A DNA stretch of 64,000 nucleotides from BP-464 sp045805505 (GTDB taxonomy: Bacteria; Actinomycetota; Thermoleophilia; Solirubrobacterales; Solirubrobacteraceae): contig JBJMLA010000100.1 of assembly GCA_045805505.1 (NCBI GenBank), positions 6,086 to 70,085 on the forward strand, given 5' to 3'. Shown piece by piece: positions 33,277 to 41,385 of the stretch. Position numbers and translations under genes: made by a program. Numbering within the stretch: position 1 is the first letter of the stretch; every line of letters starts with the position of its first letter. A model generated the notes under the pieces. It worked only from the letters and a program-made list of their open reading frames with translations, ran no database searches and had not been told where the DNA came from.

Positions 33277-34739
33277 GACGCCTTCTTGGCGACCCGGAAC
33301 GCGCCCCGCATGAACGGGTGGACGCGGCAGAAGTAGGAGTAGGTGCCGGGCTTGAGCGTCGCCGGTGTCGTCCAGGACTCACGGTTGGCGGCAGCGGTGC
33401 CGAGGCCCGGGCCGAAGCCGAGCTGGCCCGAGTCGAAGTCGACGGGCCCGTTGGCCAGCGGATAGCCGATTCCCGCCGAGCCGTTGCAGGGCAGCTTGCA
33501 CGCGGTGATCGTGTGGAAGATGCCGCCGTTCTCGGGCAGGAACGCGTCCTGGTTGGTGAACTTCAGGGTCCCGCCGGGCGGGATGACCGGCGGCCGGCCC
33601 GCCTTGCCGCCGAGCGTCAGGTCGCCCTGGCCGTAGAGGAAGTCCTGGATCGTGACCGCGGTGATGCCCGGTCCGTTGATCGTCTTGACCGGGTTCGGCA
33701 GACCGGTGAAGCGACCGCTGTTCTCGCGGTTCTCCTTCAGCCGCCCGTGCGTGAGCGCGCCCTTCATGTTCAGCGTGGTGTCGAACGGGTCCTTGCCCTG
33801 GGTGCGGTTGTCGATGATGGCGATCGGCGAGATCCCCATCGACTCGTACCAGGACGCCTTCGAGACGTCGTAGACGGCGTGCAGCTTGACGACGTCGCCC
33901 GGCTGCAGCGCGACGCGCCAGTCGTCGGGCGTGCCCTCCATGGCGACGTCCCACGAGACGGCGCCGGCGGGCTCCCAGTACTTGGCGTGCGAGGTGAAGA
34001 TCCGCCGCGTGCGATCGCCGCGCGTGACCGTCAGGTAGGTGCTCAGGCCTCCCGGATGCAGGTGCCCGGCGGTCGAGACGAGCGTCGTCGGCGACGTCAC
34101 GGTCCACGTGTTGGCGGGCCCGACGGCCGGATCGTCCGGGACGTCGTCGGGGAAGGTCAGGCGGCCCTTCTTGCCCGTGCCGCGCTTGGCGTCGAAGACC
34201 GGGTAGGTCCGCAGGCCGGCGACGTCCATCCACTTGGTGTGGACCGCGGTCATCGTCGCGGCGGCGGGCGCCGTGTCGGGGACGAAGTCGATCGTGTACG
34301 TGATGTAGACGTCTGACGGCGTCTGCGTCAGGTTGTGGATCATGTAGTTGATCAGCCAGCGCTGCTGCGGCAGATAGCGATAGCCGAAGCCGTCGGGCAG
34401 GTCGGTGATCGTCTTCTCCTCGCCCACCGCGAAGCGCGGCTCGCTGCCGATCAGCCAGACGCCGTGGTGCAGGTGCAGCACGGTGACGCTCGGCTTGCTG
34501 CCGTTGGCGTACTCGAGGTCGGGCTTGAAGCGCGTGATGTAGCCCGGCACGTCGGGGCGCAGCGCGCCCTGGGCGGCCGGCGCGTAGTCGATCGTGTTCT
34601 GCCCGGGCGTGACGTGCAGCGGGCCGAAGCGGTACTTGATCCGCTGGGCGCCCTGCGCGGGGCCGGCCGCCGAGGCGGGCGTCGCCAGGGCGGTGGCGAG
34701 CAGGCAGGCGAGCAGGATGCAGAGACGGGCAGGGGACAT
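33273..34739 (-). CDS. exported copper-site protein with C-terminal cupredoxin
   Basis: Protein of 488 residues with a signal peptide (1-25, ending PASAAG). The C-terminal domain (about 385-485) is a cupredoxin: GGIFHTITACKLPC, and YSYFCRVHPFMRGAF, where C-x2-H-x2-M is the type-1 copper motif. The N-terminal 350 residues have histidine sites LHLHHGVWL and AGHLHPGGLS, plus YMIHNLTQTPSDVYITYTIDFVP, that recall copper type-II monooxygenase (PHM-like) folds, but I cannot confirm that by eye. Its copper chemistry would take place outside the membrane. The start ATG at 34739 leaves a proper signal peptide. Confidence 0.72.
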   Translation of the reverse strand: MSPARLCILLACLLATALATPASAAGPAQGAQRIKYRFGPLHVTPGQNTIDYAPAAQGALRPDVPGYITRFKPDLEYANGSKPSVTVLHLHHGVWLIGSEPRFAVGEEKTITDLPDGFGYRYLPQQRWLINYMIHNLTQTPSDVYITYTIDFVPDTAPAAATMTAVHTKWMDVAGLRTYPVFDAKRGTGKKGRLTFPDDVPDDPAVGPANTWTVTSPTTLVSTAGHLHPGGLSTYLTVTRGDRTRRIFTSHAKYWEPAGAVSWDVAMEGTPDDWRVALQPGDVVKLHAVYDVSKASWYESMGISPIAIIDNRTQGKDPFDTTLNMKGALTHGRLKENRENSGRFTGLPNPVKTINGPGITAVTIQDFLYGQGDLTLGGKAGRPPVIPPGGTLKFTNQDAFLPENGGIFHTITACKLPCNGSAGIGYPLANGPVDFDSGQLGFGPGLGTAAANRESWTTPATLKPGTYSYFCRVHPFMRGAFRVAKKAS

Positions 34740-34779
34740 GGTTTCTCCATCGGCGCCGTCCCGGGCGGACTTGATCTTG

Positions 34780-35334
34780 TCACCTCGGGGAGATGAACGC
34801 GAGCGGCGCGCTCGCACCGGCCTCGCGGCGCAGCGTGGCGATCCGCCGGCCCGGCTGCACCGCGTCGCGCGGCTCGCCCAGCAGCGGGCCGAGGCGCTCG
34901 GTCAGGGCGTCGAGGTCGCGCGCCACGAACGTCACGCCCCACAAACGCGGCTCGCCCTCCCCCTCCGCCGGGCCGGCGAGCTCGAGCAGCGCGGTGCCCA
35001 GGACGTAGAAGACCTGGCGCAGCCCGCCCCCCGCCTCGCGCACGCGGCGCGGCTGCAGGCCGGCCTCCGCGTAGCCGGCCATCGCCGCGTCGAGGTCGCC
35101 GGTGACGGCGACGACGTGGTCGACGGCATCGACCCCGTTGGGGTGCGCGACGACGTCCGCATGGGGCACGTCGGCGAGCGTCCAGCCGAGGATCCCCTCC
35201 CCCGCTCCGCGTCCGGCCAGCTCGATGGCCACCCCGCCGACCACGGCGACGCCATCGGTCACCGTGAACCCGAGCGCCTCCCAGACCGCGGGTTCGTCGG
35301 CGATCCGCAGCCCGGCCAGGACCGCCGGGCTCAC
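34780..35334 (-). CDS. VOC-superfamily (glyoxalase-like) protein
   Basis: Protein of 184 residues, from a GTG at 35334 whose GTGA overlaps the stop of the upstream membrane-protein gene. The two-module beta-alpha-beta-beta-beta pattern is visible: VDAVDHVVAVTGDLDAAMAGYAEAG, with a histidine of the metal site, then RQVFYVLGTALLELAGPAE with the glutamate, and a second module WGVTFVARDLDALTERLGPLLG. Metal-dependent or ligand-binding roles are both possible; substrate unknown. The C-terminus has FISPR. Confidence 0.75.
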   Translation of the reverse strand: MSPAVLAGLRIADEPAVWEALGFTVTDGVAVVGGVAIELAGRGAGEGILGWTLADVPHADVVAHPNGVDAVDHVVAVTGDLDAAMAGYAEAGLQPRRVREAGGGLRQVFYVLGTALLELAGPAEGEGEPRLWGVTFVARDLDALTERLGPLLGEPRDAVQPGRRIATLRREAGASAPLAFISPR

Positions 35335-35720
35335 CGCGGGCGGTTGCGCTTGCGCTGGGCCTTGGCCACCTTGGCCTTGGCCCGGTCGCGCTCGCGCTGC
35401 TTCTGCGAACGGTTGCTCTTGATGGGGCCGTCGAGGCCCGGATGGGCGAGCTCGCCGTCCTTGACCGGCGCGCGATGGCGAGCGTCGGAGACGATCGCCC
35501 ACGCGATGCCGCCCAGCAGGACGAACCCGGAGCCGAAGATCAGGGCCTTCTGCCATCCCTCGAGGCCGCCGTCGTCGGCCGCGGGCGCGTTGACGACCAC
35601 CGTGTCGGGCGTGGTCGGCGCGGGCGTCGGCAGCGGCCCCAGCGGGTTGTCCTGGCCCAGGGCGGCCGCGGGGCCTCCGAGGAGGGCCAGCGCGACGAGG
35701 ATTCGGGCAGCGATGCGCAT
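35331..35720 (-). CDS. membrane protein with basic cytosolic tail
   Basis: Protein of 129 residues. A signal-like N-terminus (1-22, ILVALALLGGPAAALG) is followed by a proline/threonine linker, one transmembrane helix (about 60-80, LIFGSGFVLLGGIAWAIV) and a strongly basic tail rich in K, R and Q (IKSNRSQKQRERDRAKAKVA). The layout suggests the tail is inside the cell and binds a polyanion. I do not recognise the family. It is translationally coupled to the VOC gene downstream. Confidence 0.7.
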   Translation of the reverse strand: MRIAARILVALALLGGPAAALGQDNPLGPLPTPAPTTPDTVVVNAPAADDGGLEGWQKALIFGSGFVLLGGIAWAIVSDARHRAPVKDGELAHPGLDGPIKSNRSQKQRERDRAKAKVAKAQRKRNRPR

Positions 35721-35732
35721 CGGGCGCTGATC

Positions 35733-36476
35733 CTAGACGCCGAGCAGCTTCTTCAGCAGCGCTGCGTTTCGCGGCGCGAAGACTTCCCAGTCGTTGTTGT
35801 AGAAGGCCCAGACCTGCGCCCGGTCGCTCCATTCGCGGATGCGCTGCGCCCATTCGGCGATCTCGCCCGGCGAGTAGTTGCCACGCCGGCCGCGGTGGCC
35901 GAAGTGGAAGCGGACGAAGGTCCAGTCGCCGATGATCTCGTGGGGCTGGAAGTCCAGGCCCTTGCGGTCGCCCACCACCAGCGCGACGTCGTGCCAGCGC
36001 AGGAGCTCGAAGACCTCGTCGCAGAACCAGGACGGATGGCGGAACTCGATGCAGTGGCGGCTCGGCGGATGGGCGGACAGCGCGTCGAACAGCGCGCTGA
36101 TCCTGGCGTCGTCGCGCCGGAAGTCCGGCGGCAGCTGCCACAGGACGGGCCCCAGCTTGCCGCTCTCGACCAGCGGCATCAACGGGTCATAGAAGCGCTG
36201 CAGCCCCTGCCCCACGTCGGTGAGGCGCTTCATGTGGGTCAGGTAGCGGCTCGCCTTGACCGAGAAGCAGAACTCCGGCGGGGTCTGCTCGACCCAGCGC
36301 GCCACCGCGTCGCGCTTGGCCAGCCGGTAGAAGGTCGAGTTGACCTCGACGGTGTCGAAGTGCTGCGCGTAGTGCTCGAGCCACCGCGATGCCGGGGTCT
36401 TCGGCGGGTAGAACTCGTTGCGCCAGCTGGCGTAGTTCCACCCCGAGCAGCCGATGCGCACGCGGTCACGCGTCAC
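35733..36476 (-). CDS. DUF72 family protein (YecE-like)
   Basis: Protein of 247 residues in the DUF72/YecE family, TIM-barrel proteins of unknown function. Signatures: IGCSGWNYASWRNEFYP at the N-terminus, VEVNSTFYRLAK, FSVKASRYLTHMKRL, VLWQLPPDFRRD, CIEFRHPSWF, and a late VRFHFGHRGRRGNYSPGE with the RxHG-like segment common to the family, then YNNDWEVFAPRNA. The start is a GTG at 36476. It diverges from 36501 across 24 bases. Confidence 0.92.
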   Translation of the reverse strand: MTRDRVRIGCSGWNYASWRNEFYPPKTPASRWLEHYAQHFDTVEVNSTFYRLAKRDAVARWVEQTPPEFCFSVKASRYLTHMKRLTDVGQGLQRFYDPLMPLVESGKLGPVLWQLPPDFRRDDARISALFDALSAHPPSRHCIEFRHPSWFCDEVFELLRWHDVALVVGDRKGLDFQPHEIIGDWTFVRFHFGHRGRRGNYSPGEIAEWAQRIREWSDRAQVWAFYNNDWEVFAPRNAALLKKLLGV

Positions 36477-36500
36477 GGGCTGCGATCATAGGAGTCACCC

Positions 36501-37103
36501 ATGCCGCCCAAGCCGCGACAGATCAAGATCGAACAGCGCAGCGCGCTGGCCTCCATGCAGGCGCTCGAGACCAAGAGCGACGAGGAGCTGCGCAACGAGA
36601 CGAAGTTCAAGTCCGCTGCCCAGGCCATCCTCGGCGCCCGGGCCGCCGAGCGCTACGACGCCAAGGCCGCGCGCTCGCACTTCCAGCAGGCGATCGCCTC
36701 GGCGCGCCCGCAGGAGCGGATGCAGCTGCGCCGCATGGCCGACGCTTCCCTGGCCATGGCCGAGCGCCGGCCCGACGATCTCAAGGCGGCGATGGAGAAG
36801 CTCGGCCAGCAGGGCCCGACGGGCCGCCAGCTGCTGCTGCTGCGCTTCCTCGCGCTCGTCAACCCGCCGCCGAACTCCAGCGGCCTGATGCGCGCCCGCG
36901 GCATCCTCATCATCATCCTGCTCGTCCTGACGCTGCTGGCCATCGGCTTCGGCGTCGTCTACGGCATCGGCCAGGCGGCCGGCGGGATCGGCATCGGCGC
37001 CGCCCTGCCGCTCGGCGCGCTGTTCATCGTGGCCGCGCTCGGCGTCCTCGCGCTGGTCGGCCGGCGCCGCCAGCAGCGAGCGATCGCCAAACGCGGCAGC
37101 TGA
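36501..37103 (+). CDS. membrane protein with helical cytosolic N-terminus
   Basis: Protein of 200 residues, unrecognised. The first 125 residues are helical and charged, with a TPR-like stretch (RYDAKAARSHFQQAIASA, then DASLAMAERRPDDLKAAMEKL). Two transmembrane helices follow (about 130-153 and 160-184), and a basic end VGRRRQQRAIAKRGS stays in the cytosol. It could be a small scaffold at the membrane. It lies seven bases ahead of the SRAP gene on the same strand. Confidence 0.7.
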   Translation: MPPKPRQIKIEQRSALASMQALETKSDEELRNETKFKSAAQAILGARAAERYDAKAARSHFQQAIASARPQERMQLRRMADASLAMAERRPDDLKAAMEKLGQQGPTGRQLLLLRFLALVNPPPNSSGLMRARGILIIILLVLTLLAIGFGVVYGIGQAAGGIGIGAALPLGALFIVAALGVLALVGRRRQQRAIAKRGS

Positions 37104-37109
37104 CCGGCG

Positions 37110-37742
37110 GTGTGCGGGCGCTACACCGTCGCGACGGGCGACATGGCGGGCCTGCGGTCGCGCTTCGGGCTCGATGAGCGCATCGAGCTGCGCCGCCGGT
37201 TCAACGTCGCGCCGGGTGACGATGTTCTCGCGGTCACGCCCGAGGGCGGGGCGCTGCTGCGCTGGGGCTTCCTCAAGGACAGCGCCTACACCACGATCAA
37301 CGCCCGCGCCGAGTCGCTGATCGAGCGCCCGACGTGGCGCACGGCACTGCACGACAGCCGCTGCCTGATCGTCGCCGACGGGTTCTTCGAGTGGCGCAAG
37401 CCCCACGACGGCCGGCCCAAGCAGCCCTTCTGGATCACCCGTGCGGACCGCCGGCCGTTCGCCTTCGCCGGGCTCGCCTCGCCGTGGGGCACCTGCGCGA
37501 TCGTCACGACGAGCGCGACGCCGCAGCTCACCGACCTGCACGACCGCATGCCGGTCATCCTCGAGCCGGGCCTCGAGGAGGCGTGGCTGGAGCCGACGAC
37601 GAGCGCCGACGCCGCGCTGCAGATGCTGCTGCCCTTCGAGGAGACCACACACGTGCCCGTGGGCACGGCGGTAAACGACGCGCGCTACGACGGGCCGGCG
37701 TGCCTGGACCCGGCGCCGCCCCCGCCGCCGACGCTGTTCTAG
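37110..37742 (+). CDS. SRAP domain DNA-protein crosslink sensor (YedK/HMCES)
   Basis: Protein of 210 residues, starting at GTG. SRAP proteins form a thiazolidine crosslink with abasic sites in single-stranded DNA through Cys2, protecting them at forks. The essential residues are all visible: MCGRYT (catalytic Cys2), FNVAPGDDVLAV, INARAES (Asn), ADGFFEW (Glu) and LHDRMPVIL (His). The C-terminus is a proline run ending PTLF. Its TAG interlocks with the cyclophilin stop. Role in DNA repair is supported by the family, not by neighbours. Confidence 0.93.
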   Translation: MCGRYTVATGDMAGLRSRFGLDERIELRRRFNVAPGDDVLAVTPEGGALLRWGFLKDSAYTTINARAESLIERPTWRTALHDSRCLIVADGFFEWRKPHDGRPKQPFWITRADRRPFAFAGLASPWGTCAIVTTSATPQLTDLHDRMPVILEPGLEEAWLEPTTSADAALQMLLPFEETTHVPVGTAVNDARYDGPACLDPAPPPPPTLF

Positions 37743-38443
37743 AGGCCCGGCTCGATCGTCGCCTTCTCGATGACGATCGGGCTGTTGGGCACGCCCGCGG
37801 GGCCGTCGACGGGCTCGGCGACGATGCGGTTGATCGCGCCGAAGCCGCTCTTGACCTTGCCGACGAGCGCGTAGTCGGGCGGCAGCCCGGCGTCCTCGGC
37901 GGTGACGATGAAGAACTGGCTGCCGGAGGCGCCGGGCGGGTCAACGCCGGCCTTGGCCATGGCCACGACGCCGCGGCGGTAGCGCAGGTCCGCCGGCGGC
38001 TTCTCGATGACGTTGTAGCCCGGACCGCCCTGGCCGTTGCCGAGCGGGTCGCCGCCCTGGATGACGAAGTCGGCCAGCACGCGGTGGAAGGTGAGCCCGT
38101 CGTAGAAGCCCTTGTCGACCAGCGACGCGAACGAGGCGGCGGTCTTCGGCGCGCGCTTGACGTCGAGCGCGATGACGATCTCGCCGCAGTTCGTCTTCAT
38201 GGTCACCGTGTAGGCCTTGATCGCCGAGAGCTTGACCTTCGGCTTGGCCTCCTTGCCTGGGCCGCGCGCATCCGGCGCGGCGACGATGACGCAGCCGGCC
38301 GCGTCCTTCTCCTGTGCCGGGGCCGTCGTCTCGGTCGCCGTGGAGGTGGTGGCGGGCGTCGTGCCCGCCGGCTTCTTGTCGTCGCCGCAGCCCGCGGCGA
38401 ACAGGGCCGCGAGCGTCGCGATCAGCATCATGCGCTTGGGCAT
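37739..38443 (-). CDS. lipoprotein peptidyl-prolyl cis-trans isomerase (cyclophilin)
   Basis: Exported lipoprotein of 234 residues: the signal ends with the lipobox AAGC (residue 18 region), followed by a threonine-rich linker and a cyclophilin domain (about 75-234). Cyclophilin features: MKTNCGEIVIALDVKRAPKT, FYDGLTFHRVLADFVIQGGDP with the catalytic arginine (FHR), and GSQFFIVTAEDAGL. It would fold exported proteins outside the membrane. The ATG at 38443 begins the lipoprotein signal. Confidence 0.9.
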   Translation of the reverse strand: MPKRMMLIATLAALFAAGCGDDKKPAGTTPATTSTATETTAPAQEKDAAGCVIVAAPDARGPGKEAKPKVKLSAIKAYTVTMKTNCGEIVIALDVKRAPKTAASFASLVDKGFYDGLTFHRVLADFVIQGGDPLGNGQGGPGYNVIEKPPADLRYRRGVVAMAKAGVDPPGASGSQFFIVTAEDAGLPPDYALVGKVKSGFGAINRIVAEPVDGPAGVPNSPIVIEKATIEPGL

Positions 38444-38471
38444 CGGACGGCGAGAATACCCTGCACTCTTC

Positions 38472-39356
38472 ATGGACCGGAACGCCTGCCTGCTGGTCAA
38501 CCCCTCCGCGGGCGGCGGCAAGGCTGCGCGCGTGCTTCCGGACGTCGAAGTGGAGCTGCGGCGCCTCGGTGTCACCTTCCGCACCGAGCTGACCCAGTCG
38601 CTCGAACACGCAGACGAGCTGGCCCGTGCCGCGGCGGGCGCCGGCGAGGCGATCGTCACCCTCAGCGGCGACGGCCTGATCGGGCACGTCGTCGGCGTCC
38701 TGCGCGACATCCCGGGCGCGCTGCTCGGCGTGCTGCCGGGCGGGCGCGGCAACGACTTCGCCCGTGTCCTGGGCGTCCCGCTCGACCCGATCCCCGCCTG
38801 CGCCGTGCTGGCCGACGGCGAGATCCGCGCGCTGGACATCGGCGACGTCGACGGGCGCTCGTTCATCGGCATCGCCAGCCTCGGCTTCGACTCCGTGGCC
38901 AACGAGCTGGCCAACCGCGCGCCGGGCTGGCTCGGCGGCCAGGCCTACACCTACGCGGCACTGCGGGCGCTGGCCACCTGGAAGGCGGCGACGTTCACCG
39001 TCGAGGTCGGCGGCGAGACCCGGACGTTCGCCGGCTGGAGCGTGGCGGTCGCCAACTCCAAGGCTTACGGCGGCGGCATGTTCGTCGCCCCCGACGCCGA
39101 CCTGCAGGACGGCGAGCTCGATGTCGTGCTCTCCTCCGACAGCAGCAAGCTGAAGTTCCTCAGCGTGCTGCCCAAGGTCTTCAAGGGCGAGCACGTCCAC
39201 GAGGAGAACGTGACCGTCCTGCGCGGTGCGACCGTGCGCATCTCCGCCGATCGCCCCTTCACCGTCTTCGCCGACGGCGACCCCATCGGCGAGCTTCCCG
39301 TGACCATCAGCGCCGTGCCCGGCGCGCTCAACGTCCTGTGCCCTCGCGCTTCCTAG
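38472..39356 (+). CDS. diacylglycerol/sphingosine kinase-like lipid kinase
   Basis: Protein of 294 residues. The N-terminal DAGK catalytic domain has LLVNPSAGGGKA, a sphingosine-kinase-type SGDGLIGHVV in place of GGDGT, and PGGRGNDFARVLG. A C-terminal domain with GGMFVAPDADLQDGELDVV and KGEHVHEENV completes the fold. It phosphorylates a lipid alcohol, perhaps diacylglycerol or an undecaprenol-like substrate. It precedes murT with a 19-base overlap, which could tie it to cell wall lipid metabolism, an inference only. Confidence 0.9.
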   Translation: MDRNACLLVNPSAGGGKAARVLPDVEVELRRLGVTFRTELTQSLEHADELARAAAGAGEAIVTLSGDGLIGHVVGVLRDIPGALLGVLPGGRGNDFARVLGVPLDPIPACAVLADGEIRALDIGDVDGRSFIGIASLGFDSVANELANRAPGWLGGQAYTYAALRALATWKAATFTVEVGGETRTFAGWSVAVANSKAYGGGMFVAPDADLQDGELDVVLSSDSSKLKFLSVLPKVFKGEHVHEENVTVLRGATVRISADRPFTVFADGDPIGELPVTISAVPGALNVLCPRAS

Positions 39357-40687
39357 GGGCCAAGGTCGCCGCCGCCCGCGGCGTCGCCGCCCTGTCGCGC
39401 CGGACGGGCCGCGGCGGCACGAGCCTGCCCGGCAAGGCGCTGCTGCGGATGGCGCCCGACGCGATCGCCCAGCTCTCGGCGCGCCTGGAGCGGGGCAGCT
39501 CGGTGCTGTCGGCCACCAACGGCAAGACGACCACCGCCGCCATGGTCGCGCGGATCCTCGAGCGCGGCGGCGCGCGCCTGGTCCACAACCGGGCCGGCGC
39601 GAACATGGCGGGCGGCGTGACCACCGCGCTGCTCGAGAGCGACGGCGACACCGGCCTGTTCGAGGTCGACGAGTTCTGGCTCGACACCGTCGTGCCGCAG
39701 GTCCGGCCGCGTGCGCTGCTGCTGGCCAACCTGTTCCGCGATCAGCTCGACCGCTACGGCGAGCTCGAGACGATCGCCGACCGGTGGGCCGCCGTGGTGG
39801 CCGGCCACGACGGGGCGCTGATCCTCAACGCCGACGACCCGCTCGTCGCCGACCTCGGCCGGGACCGGCCCGACGCTCGTTACTTCGGCGTCGAGGACGA
39901 CGCCATGGCGATGGCCGCGATGCAGCACGCGGCCGACTCCAAGCACTGCCGCCGCTGCGGCGCGCCCTACGTCTACGACGCGATCTACCTCGGCCACCTC
40001 GGCCACTACCACTGCCCCACGGGCGACGCGCGGCGGCCGGTGCCACAGGTCACCGCCCACGACATCGAGCTGCAGGGCACGCGGGGTGCCGCCTTCACGC
40101 TGCGCGCGCCGGAGGGCGAGGCCCGGATCGCGCTGCCGCTGCCCGGCCTCTACAACGTCTACAACGCGCTGGCGGCCGCCGCCCTCACGCTCGAGCTGGG
40201 CGCCCCGCTCGCCGACGTCGTCGCGGGCCTGCACGCGGTCGAGGCCGCGTTCGGCCGCGCCGAGACCGTGCGGCTGGGCGAGCGCGAGCTCGACATCCTG
40301 CTGATCAAGAACCCCGCCGGCGCCAACGAGGTCCTGCGCACGCTGATCCTCGAGCCCGGCCAGCACGACCTGCTCGGCGTCCTCAACGACAAGACCGCCG
40401 ACGGCCGCGACGTCTCCTGGGTGTGGGACGCCGACTTCGAGGTGCTGGCCGACCGCGTCCGCCGCGTCACCTGCGCCGGCACCCGCGCCGAGGAGCTGGC
40501 GGTGCGCATGAAGTACGCGGGCGTCGCCGCCGACCGGATCGCCGTGCAACCCGTGCTGGAGCGCGCGCTCGACGAGGCCGCTGCCGCGGCCGGCGAGCGG
40601 CTCTACGCGCTGCCCACCTACACCGCGATGCTCGAGCTGCGCGAGCTGCTGGCTCGGCGCGGCGTGGCGGAGGGCTCGTTCGGATGA
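39338..40687 (+). CDS. murT: lipid II isoglutaminyl synthase, Mur-ligase subunit MurT
   Basis: Protein of 449 residues, working with GatD to amidate the D-glutamate of lipid II. The Mur-ligase ATP loop is ATNGKTTTAAMVA (about 57-69), followed by FEVDEFWLD and LLANLFRDQLDRYGELE, where the Mur ligases bind magnesium and substrate. The MurT zinc ribbon region is CRRC ... GHYHCPTGD: the first three cysteines are present, but the fourth position, expected as CPxCG, reads CPTGD. The C-terminal domain has LLGVLNDKTADGRDVSWVWDADFE, where the GatD-contacting aspartate lies. GTG start. Confidence 0.92.
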   Translation: MPSRFLGAKVAAARGVAALSRRTGRGGTSLPGKALLRMAPDAIAQLSARLERGSSVLSATNGKTTTAAMVARILERGGARLVHNRAGANMAGGVTTALLESDGDTGLFEVDEFWLDTVVPQVRPRALLLANLFRDQLDRYGELETIADRWAAVVAGHDGALILNADDPLVADLGRDRPDARYFGVEDDAMAMAAMQHAADSKHCRRCGAPYVYDAIYLGHLGHYHCPTGDARRPVPQVTAHDIELQGTRGAAFTLRAPEGEARIALPLPGLYNVYNALAAAALTLELGAPLADVVAGLHAVEAAFGRAETVRLGERELDILLIKNPAGANEVLRTLILEPGQHDLLGVLNDKTADGRDVSWVWDADFEVLADRVRRVTCAGTRAEELAVRMKYAGVAADRIAVQPVLERALDEAAAAAGERLYALPTYTAMLELRELLARRGVAEGSFG

Positions 40688-41385
40688 CCAGCGAGGCGGT
40701 CTGGCACGACCTCGAGTGCGGCGGCTACGCCGAGGACCTGCCGCTCTGGCACGAGCTCGCGCGCGCTGCCGGCGGGCCGATCCTCGACGTGGGCGCGGGC
40801 ACGGGCCGGGTCTCGCTCGACCTGGCCCGCGCCGGGCACGACGTCACCGCACTCGATCTCGAGCCGGAGTTCCTGGCCGTGCTGAGAGAGCGTGCCGGAG
40901 ACCTGCCGATCACGACCGTCGCCGGCGACGCGCGCGACTTCTCGCTCGATCGGCGCTTCGCCCTGATCCTGGCGCCGATGCAGACCGTCCAGCTGCTCGA
41001 CGGCGACGTCGACGGCTTCGCCCGTTGCGTCGCGGCCCATCTCGCCCCGGGAGGCGTCGCCGCCGCCGCGCTGGCCAACCCGCCCGAGTACGTGGGCGAG
41101 GTCAAGCCGCTGCCCGACATGCGCGAGGAGGACGGCTGGCTGTGGTCCAGCCAGCCCGTGGCGGTCCGCCGTGCCCCCAACGGCATGGTCATCGAGCGCG
41201 TCCGCGAGGTGGTCTCCCCCGCCGGCGAGCGGACGGTCACCGACGACGAGATCCTGCTGACCGCCACGACCCCGGACGACGTCGAGGCCGCGGGGGCGCG
41301 CCACGGCCTGCGCCCCCTCCCCCGCCGCACCATTCCCCAGACCGACGACTACGTGGGCAGTGATGTGGTGGTGCTCGGTGTCTGA
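40684..41385 (+). CDS. class I SAM-dependent methyltransferase between murT and gatD
   Basis: Protein of 233 residues. Motif I reads ILDVGAGTGRVSLDLARAG, followed by VTALDLEPEFLAVL, TTVAGDARDFSLDRRF and APMQTVQLLDG. It matches small-molecule class I methyltransferases. It is coupled to both neighbours: 4-base ATGA to murT, and an 8-base overlap with gatD. MurT and GatD are normally adjacent, so this insertion may indicate a methyl transfer linked to peptidoglycan precursors or may simply be a passenger. Substrate unknown. Confidence 0.85.
   Translation: MTSEAVWHDLECGGYAEDLPLWHELARAAGGPILDVGAGTGRVSLDLARAGHDVTALDLEPEFLAVLRERAGDLPITTVAGDARDFSLDRRFALILAPMQTVQLLDGDVDGFARCVAAHLAPGGVAAAALANPPEYVGEVKPLPDMREEDGWLWSSQPVAVRRAPNGMVIERVREVVSPAGERTVTDDEILLTATTPDDVEAAGARHGLRPLPRRTIPQTDDYVGSDVVVLGV

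Noticed and set aside
37334..39337. The very long forward open frame ahead of murT
   Set aside because: Its first two thirds lie across the SRAP, cyclophilin and lipid-kinase genes and have arginine-rich shadow composition; only the part from the GTG at 39338 is MurT.
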